Below are positions 1 to 5,633 of a DNA stretch of 8,512 nucleotides, one piece after another. The translations under genes and the position numbers were made by a program. The stretch is taken from assembly GCA_913054115.1 (NCBI GenBank), contig CAJXIS010000079.1:1-8512 (forward strand). Reading direction: 5' to 3'. The stretch is from an uncultured Acidimicrobiaceae bacterium. GTDB taxonomy: Bacteria; Actinomycetota; Acidimicrobiia; Acidimicrobiales; MedAcidi-G1. The notes beneath the pieces are model-generated. The model saw only the letters and a list, made by a program, of their open reading frames with translations, was not told where the DNA came from and ran no database searches. How positions within the stretch are numbered: the first letter of the stretch is position 1; each line of letters starts with the position of its first letter.

Positions 1-1
1 C

Positions 2-1012
2 ATCGCGCCCGAGGGATCGACGTTCACCGAGACCTGCGCAAACCTGGACCGCCTCGCCGATCGGGCGGCCGGACACATGGATCGGACCGGGGTCGGCCTG
101 CTGTGGGGCACGGCCAAGCTGTTCGCCCACCCCCGCTACGCCGCCGGGGCGGCGACGAACCCCGACCCGGAGGTGTTCGCCCACGCAGCGGCACAGGTGG
201 CGAACTGCATGGAGGTCACCCACCGCCTCGGCGGTCACAACTACGTCCTGTGGGGCGGCCGCGAGGGCTACGAGACCCTCCTCAACACCGATGTCGGCCG
301 GGAACTCGACCAGTTGGGCAGGTTCCTCACGATGGTCGTCGAGCACAAGTACGCGATCGGGTACGAGGGCACGATCCTCGTCGAGCCCAAGCCGTTCGAA
401 CCCACCAAGCACCAGTACGACTACGACGTGGCCACGCTCGACGCGTTCCTCCAGCGCTACGGCCTGTCCGGCGAGGTCAAGGCCAACATCGAGGTCAACC
501 ACGCCACGCTGGCCGGTCACGACTTCGCCCACGAGGTGGCCGTCGCCGCAGCCGCCGGGATTCTCGGTTCGATCGATGCCAACGCCGGCGACGATCGACT
601 CGGCTGGGACGTCGACCGGTTCCCGGTGTCCGTCGAGCAGATGACGCTCGGCATGTACGAGATCCTGCGAGCCGGCGGCCTGACCACCGGTGGCTGCAAC
701 TTCGACGCCAAGTTGCGTCGCCAGTCCATCGATGGCGTCGACCTGTTCCACGCCCACATCGGCGGCATGGACACGCTGGCCCGTTCGCTGCTGGCGGCCC
801 ACGCCATGCTCGAGGACGGTGCCCTGGAGGACCTGCGAGCCGACCGCTACGCCGGCTGGGGAGGCGATCTCGGTCGATCGATTCTGGGCGGCGACCAGAG
901 CCTCGCCGTGCTCCGCGACCGGCAGGCCACGGCCGCAGACCCGATGCCCGTATCGGGTGCTCAGGAGGCGGCGGAGAACCTGGTCGCCCGCTACGTCGAG
1001 CGAGCCCGCTGA
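2..1012 (+). CDS. xylA: Xylose isomerase, class II, 5'-truncated by window edge
   Basis: This enzyme converts D-xylose to D-xylulose in the cytoplasm, using two divalent metal ions. The reading frame is open from base 2, so the gene enters from the left; about 336 residues are visible of a family length near 440. The methionine codon at 77 is internal, because homology continues upstream of it. Family landmarks seen are LLWGTAKLF, the run AATNPDPEVF, YVLWGGREGYETLLNTD and EPTKHQYDYD. Expected metal ligands are all present: Glu of VEPKP (383-385), Glu and His of NIEVNH (491-493, 500-502), Asp of SIDAN (575-577), both Asp of GWDVD (608-610, 614-616) and Asp of NFDAK (704-706). The catalytic His/Asp pair of the FHD motif would lie just left of the window. 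The sequence matches the longer E. coli-type class II form, not the short Streptomyces-type class I form. xylB starts 8 bases after the stop, implying an operon. Identification is very secure. Confidence 0.97.
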   Translation: MAPEGSTFTETCANLDRLADRAAGHMDRTGVGLLWGTAKLFAHPRYAAGAATNPDPEVFAHAAAQVANCMEVTHRLGGHNYVLWGGREGYETLLNTDVGRELDQLGRFLTMVVEHKYAIGYEGTILVEPKPFEPTKHQYDYDVATLDAFLQRYGLSGEVKANIEVNHATLAGHDFAHEVAVAAAAGILGSIDANAGDDRLGWDVDRFPVSVEQMTLGMYEILRAGGLTTGGCNFDAKLRRQSIDGVDLFHAHIGGMDTLARSLLAAHAMLEDGALEDLRADRYAGWGGDLGRSILGGDQSLAVLRDRQATAADPMPVSGAQEAAENLVARYVERAR

Positions 1013-1020
1013 GCGGCCCG

Positions 1021-2484
1021 GTGGGCGAGCCCTTGGTCCTGGGCGTCGACTCGTCGACGCAGTCCACCAAGGCCGAGCTTCGTACGGTCGCCACCGGACG
1101 CCTGGTGGCGCGGGCCTCGGCACCCCATCCGCCCGTCGATCCACCGGTCAGCGAGCAGGATCCCGAGGCCTGGTGGGCGGCCCTGGAGTCGGCCGTCGAC
1201 GCACTCGGCGACCACCGGCGGGACGTGGTCGCGGTATCGGTCGCCGGCCAGCAGCACGGGCTGGTCCTGCTGGGCGACGACGACCGACCGCTGCGTCCGG
1301 CGCCGCTCTGGAACGACACCACCTCCGCACCCGATGCCGAGCGCCTGGTCGAACGGCTGGGGCCCGACCACTGGGCCGAGGCGTGCGGGTCGGTGCCGGT
1401 GGCCTCGTTCACCGTCACCAAGTTGGCCCGCCTCGCAGCCGAGGAACCCGGCCTGCTCGAGCGGGTGGCCCGGGTCATGCTGCCGCACGACTACCTGACC
1501 TTCCGGCTCACGGGCGAGGCGGTCACCGACCGGGGCGATGCCTCTGGCACCGGCTGGTGGTCGCCGAACGAGGGTCGGTACCGGAGCGACCTGCTCGACG
1601 CCGCCCTCGGCGACGGTGCAGGCGGGGCGTGGCTCGACCGCCTCCCGACGGTGCTGGGCCCCGAGGACGTCGCCGGTGCCCTGACTGCGGAGGCCTCGGC
1701 ACGGCTCGGCCTGTCGACCGGCATCCCAGTCGGACCGGGAACCGGCGACAACATGGCGGCCGCACTGGGGTTGGGGCTCGGACCGGGCGATCTGGCGCTC
1801 TCACTCGGCACGTCGGGCACGGTGTACACGGTCAGCGACCGGGCCGTCGCCGACACCACGGGAGCCGTCGCCGGGTTCGCCGACGCCACGGGTCGCTTCC
1901 TGCCGCTGGTCTGCACCCTCAACGCCACCCGGGTGACCGACGTCGTCGCCGGATGGCTCGGCACCGACTTCGAAGAACTCGGCCGGTTGGCCGACGCCCC
2001 ACCCGTGGTCGACGACCCGGTGCTCGTGCCGTACCTGGCCGGCGAGCGAACGCCGAACCTCCCGGAGGCGACCGGCTCGCTGTTCGGGATCTCGCTGTCG
2101 ACCGACCGTGCCACGTTGGCCCGCTCCGCCCACACCGGCGTCGTCTGTGGGCTGCTCCAGGGCATCGACGCATTGCGCCGGGCCGGATGCGTCGTCGATG
2201 GCACCCTGTCGCTCGTCGGGGGAGGCGCCAGGTCGCCGGCCTACCGGTCGATCGTCGCCGACCTGTGGGGCGCACCGATCCGGGTGCCCGAGGTCGATGA
2301 GTCCGTCGCTGCCGGCGCCTGTGTCCAGGCGGCCGCGATCTTCGGCGACGACTCGGTGGGCGCCGTCTCGGCCGCATGGGACCTGGGCGTGGGGCCGACC
2401 GTCGAGCCCCGGGCCGGTGTCGATGCCGATGGGGTGCGGGCCGCCTACGCCGAGGCAGCCGCAGCAGCCGCCGGCCTGGTGTGA
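1021..2484 (+). CDS. xylB: Xylulokinase (FGGY family)
   Basis: This cytoplasmic kinase phosphorylates D-xylulose with ATP to give D-xylulose 5-phosphate, which enters the pentose phosphate pathway. The protein has 487 residues, the usual length for xylulokinase. The N-terminal FGGY phosphate-binding motif VLGVDSSTQSTK is at residues 7-18, and the substrate-site stretch VAGQQHG at 74-80 is followed by LWND at 96-99. LPHDYLTFRLTG is near 155-166. The catalytic Asp is D243 in GTGDN. The C-terminal ATP-binding motif is VGGGARSPAYR. A GTG start at 1021 is chosen because it lies 8 bases after the xylA stop and immediately precedes conserved sequence; the same frame is open far upstream, but that part is antisense-free noise over xylA. 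No clear Shine-Dalgarno is seen, so translation may depend on coupling to xylA. FGGY kinases differ in sugar specificity; the adjacent xylA makes xylulose the likely substrate. Confidence 0.95.
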   Translation: MGEPLVLGVDSSTQSTKAELRTVATGRLVARASAPHPPVDPPVSEQDPEAWWAALESAVDALGDHRRDVVAVSVAGQQHGLVLLGDDDRPLRPAPLWNDTTSAPDAERLVERLGPDHWAEACGSVPVASFTVTKLARLAAEEPGLLERVARVMLPHDYLTFRLTGEAVTDRGDASGTGWWSPNEGRYRSDLLDAALGDGAGGAWLDRLPTVLGPEDVAGALTAEASARLGLSTGIPVGPGTGDNMAAALGLGLGPGDLALSLGTSGTVYTVSDRAVADTTGAVAGFADATGRFLPLVCTLNATRVTDVVAGWLGTDFEELGRLADAPPVVDDPVLVPYLAGERTPNLPEATGSLFGISLSTDRATLARSAHTGVVCGLLQGIDALRRAGCVVDGTLSLVGGGARSPAYRSIVADLWGAPIRVPEVDESVAAGACVQAAAIFGDDSVGAVSAAWDLGVGPTVEPRAGVDADGVRAAYAEAAAAAAGLV

Positions 2485-3269
2485 CCGACCGGCTCCACCT
2501 CGAGGCCGGCAGCGCCGAACTGGTGGTCGACGCGGTGCACGGCGGGCGTCTGGCGTCGCTCGCGATCGACGGCCTCGAACTGCTGCGGCAGGGCCCGCCA
2601 GACGCCCCGATCGGCTGGGGGTGCTTCCCCATGGTCCCCTGGGCCGGACGGCTCCGCCATGGCCGCTTCCGGTTCGACGGGGTGGACGTCGAGGTGCCCA
2701 TCGACCTGGCGCCCCACGCCATCCACGGCTTCGGTCACACGTCGGCATGGGAAGTCGCCGGCGCCGACCGCCTGACCCTCGACCTCGCTGACCGCTGGCC
2801 GTTCGGCGGCCGTGTCGACCAGCGCTTCGACCTGACCGCCGACCGCCTCGTGCTCCACCTGGCTGCCAGGGCCGCTGACCGGCCGATGCCCGTGATGCTC
2901 GGTTGGCATCCGTGGTTCCAGCGGTCGCTCGGGTCCGGTGGCGGGCTCCGCCTTGACCTGAGGGCCGACGGTGCGTACCTGCTCGACGACGAGGCCATCC
3001 CCAGCGGGGCCGTCGGTCCTGTCCCCCCGGACCCGTGGGACCACTGTTTCCACGTGGTGGACCAACCGGTTCGCCTCGACTGGCCCGGGGCGCTGGCCCT
3101 GGAACTGCGCTCGTCGTGCGAACATTGGGTGGCGTACACGGAGCCCGACGACGCCCTGTGCGTCGAGCCCCAGACAGCTGCGCCCGACGTGTTCAACCGG
3201 GACCCGCAGGTGCTGGCGCCGGGCGAGGCGCTGACGGCCTGGTTCGAGATGCGCTGGACGCTCCCGTGA
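2481..3269 (+). CDS. Aldose 1-epimerase (mutarotase, GalM-like)
   Basis: This protein is predicted to interconvert alpha and beta anomers of an aldose, here most likely D-xylose, supplying the anomer that xylose isomerase prefers. It has 262 residues, somewhat shorter than E. coli GalM (about 346). Family landmarks are PMVPWAGRL (50-58), the first active-site His in HAIHGFGH (H82), the second His in GWHPWF (H143) and the catalytic Glu in CVEPQTA (E229). No signal peptide is seen, so it should be cytoplasmic. The GTG start at 2481 overlaps the xylB TGA as GTGA, pointing to translational coupling; an upstream ATG at 2376 lies deep inside xylB and is rejected. Sugar specificity cannot be read from the sequence. 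The xylose assignment rests on the neighbours, and a glucose-6-phosphate 1-epimerase-like or other carbohydrate role within the superfamily remains possible. Confidence 0.9.
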   Translation: MTDRLHLEAGSAELVVDAVHGGRLASLAIDGLELLRQGPPDAPIGWGCFPMVPWAGRLRHGRFRFDGVDVEVPIDLAPHAIHGFGHTSAWEVAGADRLTLDLADRWPFGGRVDQRFDLTADRLVLHLAARAADRPMPVMLGWHPWFQRSLGSGGGLRLDLRADGAYLLDDEAIPSGAVGPVPPDPWDHCFHVVDQPVRLDWPGALALELRSSCEHWVAYTEPDDALCVEPQTAAPDVFNRDPQVLAPGEALTAWFEMRWTLP

Positions 3270-3291
3270 GGTGTGGCATCCGTTGAATGGC

Positions 3292-3297
3292 TATCTT
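3292..3297 (+). promoter_or_regulatory. Candidate -10 box for leaderless PhyH transcript
   Basis: TATCTT fits the TANNNT -10 pattern and lies 6 bases before the GTG at 3304, the geometry expected for leaderless transcription in actinobacteria. The local stretch is clearly more A+T-rich than its surroundings. No good -35 hexamer is seen about 17 bases upstream. If real, it gives the oxygenase gene its own promoter just downstream of the epimerase gene. Confidence 0.4.
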
Positions 3298-3303
3298 CGC
3301 GAG

Positions 3304-4107
3304 GTGGGACTGACTGCCGAACAGCGTGCCGGCTGGGATCGTGACGGCTTCTTCATCCTGCCCGGCTTCGCCGAGCGCCCGGTGCTCGACGCCATGGTCG
3401 ATCGCATCGTCGAGCTGGCCCGACTGCTCGAACAGCCCGACCGGCGCCCCGACCTCATCGCCACCCCCGAGAAGGTCCTCGACGGCCAGATCGACCCCGA
3501 GCGACGACTGTCCAAGATCTTCCGCCTCATGCGCACCGAACCGGTCTTCCGGGACTTCGCCACCGACTCCCGGCTGCTCCCCATCCTCGCCGACCTCATC
3601 GGCCCCGACGTCGCCTGCTTTCTCTCCCAGTTCATCTTCAAGAACCCCGGTGCCCTCGGTCAGCCGTGGCACCAGGACAACTACTACTTCCGGATGCGTC
3701 CCCTCCCGCAGGTCGCCCTGTGGCTGGCCTGCTCCGCATCGACGCTCGACAACGGCCCCCTGTGGGTCGTCCCCGGCTCACACAACGAGGCGATCCACGA
3801 TGCCGAACCAGACACCCGGGAGGACGCCGGTTTGTTCTACGTCGAGATCACCACCGCCGACACCAGAAGCGAGCAGGTAGTGCTCATGGACCCCGGCGAC
3901 CTGCTGGTGTTCCATTCGCACCTCCGCCACCGGTCGACCGACAACCGCTCCGACGACCGACGGGCTGCCATGGTGTACCACTACGCCCATCCCGATTCCA
4001 CGGGTCCGTTCACCTTCAATCAGGACTGGGTCGATGTACTGCGCGACGGCGTGCCGGTCACTGCATCCACCGACCCCGTCCCTGTCGGGGCCTCGCCCCC
4101 TGGCTGA
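3304..4107 (+). CDS. Phytanoyl-CoA dioxygenase (PhyH) family oxygenase
   Basis: This is a predicted non-haem Fe(II)/2-oxoglutarate-dependent oxygenase that would hydroxylate or demethylate an unknown substrate, releasing succinate and CO2. Numbering from the GTG at 3304 (267 residues), the N-terminal LTAEQ...DGFFILPGF is typical of the family. The iron ligands are H123 and D125 in PWHQD and H209 in LRHRSTDN; R220 is the likely 2-oxoglutarate carboxylate-binding residue. VVPGSHNE (155-162) and MDPGDLLVFH (195-204) are also family features. No signal peptide or membrane segment is seen. An in-frame GTG at 3271, one base after the epimerase stop, would add 11 residues that do not resemble the family's N-terminus; 3304 is preferred because a TATCTT box lies 6 bases upstream, as in leaderless actinobacterial genes. 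It ends the plus-strand gene set. Family assignment is firm; substrate and link to xylose use are unknown. Confidence 0.9.
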   Translation: MGLTAEQRAGWDRDGFFILPGFAERPVLDAMVDRIVELARLLEQPDRRPDLIATPEKVLDGQIDPERRLSKIFRLMRTEPVFRDFATDSRLLPILADLIGPDVACFLSQFIFKNPGALGQPWHQDNYYFRMRPLPQVALWLACSASTLDNGPLWVVPGSHNEAIHDAEPDTREDAGLFYVEITTADTRSEQVVLMDPGDLLVFHSHLRHRSTDNRSDDRRAAMVYHYAHPDSTGPFTFNQDWVDVLRDGVPVTASTDPVPVGASPPG

Positions 4108-4132
4108 TCCGCCCGACGCCCCGTCGGATCAG
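4104..4132. terminator. Inverted repeat between convergent genes, candidate bidirectional terminator
   Basis: CTGATCCG at 4104-4111 is the perfect reverse complement of CGGATCAG at 4125-4132, giving an 8-bp stem with a 13-base loop. An alternative inner hairpin pairs CCGACG (4113-4118) with CGTCGG (4122-4127) around a CCC loop. Each outer arm contains the stop codon of one of the two convergent genes. No T-tract follows on either strand, so it is not a canonical intrinsic terminator; the position argues for transcript-end function. Confidence 0.45.
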
Positions 4133-5613
4133 GAGTCGTCGTGGCTGGCGTCCGACCCGTGGCGTTCCACCAGCACGTCGGCCCATCCACCCCGACCGGA
4201 ATCGCGCAGGCGCTCGAGGTAGGCGGGCAGGTGGCCACGGATGTGGTAGGGCCCGCCCTCCTCGAGGACGATGTCCATCGGGTCCCGCTGGTCGCCGAGT
4301 GCCAGGGAGAGCTGCTGCTGCGTCCAGTCGTCGAGCAGGTGCGCCGCCTCGCCGACGAGGAGCGGCTCGGCGGCCGCCAGGTCGTCGGTCTCGTGGGGGT
4401 CGGTGGAGATGTCGAAGAGCATCTCCGGCTGCCAGTGCGGGTGGTAGCCGTCGTGCATCGTCCGCAGGTAGAGGTGGTCTCCCCAGCGGACCCCTCGCTG
4501 GCACGCCCATGCCCCCTGCGAGAGCATCAGCGCCTCACGGCCGGCCTCGGTGCCCCGGATGAGCGCCTCCTTGAAGCTCTCGCCGCTCCACCACCCACGG
4601 GGCACCGGGATGCCGGCGAGGTCGACGACCGTCGCTGCGATGTCGAGGTGGTAGTGCAGTCCGGAGTAGACGCGGGGTTCGAGGCCGGGCCAGCGCAGTA
4701 TCGAAGGGATGTGGCAGGTCGCCTCGTCGGCGCCCTGGTGGTCGGCGTACACACCGAGTTCCCCGAAGCCTTCCCCATGGTCGGATGAAACCAGCACGGC
4801 CGTGTCGTCGAGGACTCCGAGGTCGTCGAGCTTGTTCATCACCGTGCCGACGGCGTCGTCGGCATAGCGGATGCCGACGTCGTAGCCGTCGAAGATCCGC
4901 TTCACATCGTCCATTGACGCCGCATTCCACGGATGGCGTAGGGGAGGGTCTCCCCATTCGTCGGGGGTGAACCCCCACGGCTCCTGTGCCGAATGGGGCC
5001 CCGCCAGACCCCAGTTCTTCTGGCGGACCTCCTCTGTGTGCCATGCGGGCACCGGATCGCTCGCGAAGGGATTGCCGTACTCCTCGGGCGTGTTGTACGG
5101 GGTGTGTGGATCCCACAGGTGCAGGTGGAGGAACCAGTTGTCGTTCTGTCCGCTCCGGTCGAGCCAGTCGAGGGCCACCGGAAGCACCTCGTCGGCCCGC
5201 TCTCCGCCCATGCCCCGCATGAGGTTTATCGCCTCCATCACACCGTGGTTCCACCAGGTCGCCGAGTGGCGGAACGGGAAGCTCGAGATCGATGCCGTGT
5301 GCCAGCCCGCCCAGTAGAACTTGGCGGCCCACGAGTTGCCGGCGACCGCCCCGATGAAGGCCCGGCTCTTCCCCTCGGATCGCAGGTCGGCGGCGAGGCC
5401 GCCGTGGTTCACCACCCCGTTGCGGATGCCGAACATCCCCGTGGCAAGCGCCGTACGCGACGGCAGGCACGGCACGTCGGAGGCGTACACGTTCTCGAAT
5501 CGGATGCCCGTCTCGGCGATCGCGTCGATGTTGGGCGAGGTATTGCGGTGGTAGCCCGAGCAGCCCAGATGGTCGGCGCGCAGCGTGTCGATGTCGATGT
5601 ACAGGAATCTCAT
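4129..5613 (-). CDS. Formylglycine-dependent sulfatase (S1/arylsulfatase-like)
   Basis: This enzyme is predicted to hydrolyse sulfate esters, probably on a carbohydrate. It has 494 residues of the alkaline phosphatase superfamily fold. The calcium-binding N-terminus is IDIDTLRADHLG (D7, D9). The sulfatase signature CLPSR starts at C49, the cysteine that a formylglycine-generating enzyme must oxidise. WDPHTPY (167-173) and SSDHGE (276-281, metal ligands D278 and H279) follow, and DPHETDDLA lies in the C-terminal part. No signal peptide, lipobox or transmembrane segment is visible, so it appears cytoplasmic. The ATG at 5613 has GGGAG five to nine bases upstream. The gene begins 20 bases after the GH3 gene, implying cotranscription, and ends head-on against the PhyH gene. 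No maturase is in the window. The sulfatase class is secure; the sugar, sulfate position and exo/endo mode are not determinable, though context suggests a sulfated xylo-oligosaccharide. Confidence 0.94.
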   Translation of the reverse strand: MRFLYIDIDTLRADHLGCSGYHRNTSPNIDAIAETGIRFENVYASDVPCLPSRTALATGMFGIRNGVVNHGGLAADLRSEGKSRAFIGAVAGNSWAAKFYWAGWHTASISSFPFRHSATWWNHGVMEAINLMRGMGGERADEVLPVALDWLDRSGQNDNWFLHLHLWDPHTPYNTPEEYGNPFASDPVPAWHTEEVRQKNWGLAGPHSAQEPWGFTPDEWGDPPLRHPWNAASMDDVKRIFDGYDVGIRYADDAVGTVMNKLDDLGVLDDTAVLVSSDHGEGFGELGVYADHQGADEATCHIPSILRWPGLEPRVYSGLHYHLDIAATVVDLAGIPVPRGWWSGESFKEALIRGTEAGREALMLSQGAWACQRGVRWGDHLYLRTMHDGYHPHWQPEMLFDISTDPHETDDLAAAEPLLVGEAAHLLDDWTQQQLSLALGDQRDPMDIVLEEGGPYHIRGHLPAYLERLRDSGRGGWADVLVERHGSDASHDDS

Positions 5614-5617
5614 GGGT

Positions 5618-5622
5618 CTCCC
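5618..5622 (-). promoter_or_regulatory. Ribosome binding site for the sulfatase gene
   Basis: GGGAG on the minus strand ends 4 bases before the ATG at 5613, within the 20-base GH3-sulfatase gap. It supports that ATG as the start. The gap has no room for a separate full promoter or terminator, so the sulfatase is probably cotranscribed with GH3. Confidence 0.6.
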
Positions 5623-5633
5623 AGGAAGAGTGG

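Noticed and set aside
103..1020. Upstream in-frame extension of the xylB frame across xylA
   Set aside because: The translation is Arg/Pro/Gly-rich with no family similarity and lies over the well-supported xylA gene. xylulokinase homology begins right after GTG 1021.
690..2300. A 536-codon plus-strand frame spanning the end of xylA and most of xylB
   Set aside because: It is an Arg/Pro-rich shadow frame over two confident genes, with no recognisable motifs.
3271..3303. GTG 3271 as the start of the PhyH gene
   Set aside because: Possible, since it is one base after the epimerase stop, but the extra 11 residues do not resemble PhyH N-termini and no ribosome site precedes it. Kept as the alternative start rather than the main call.
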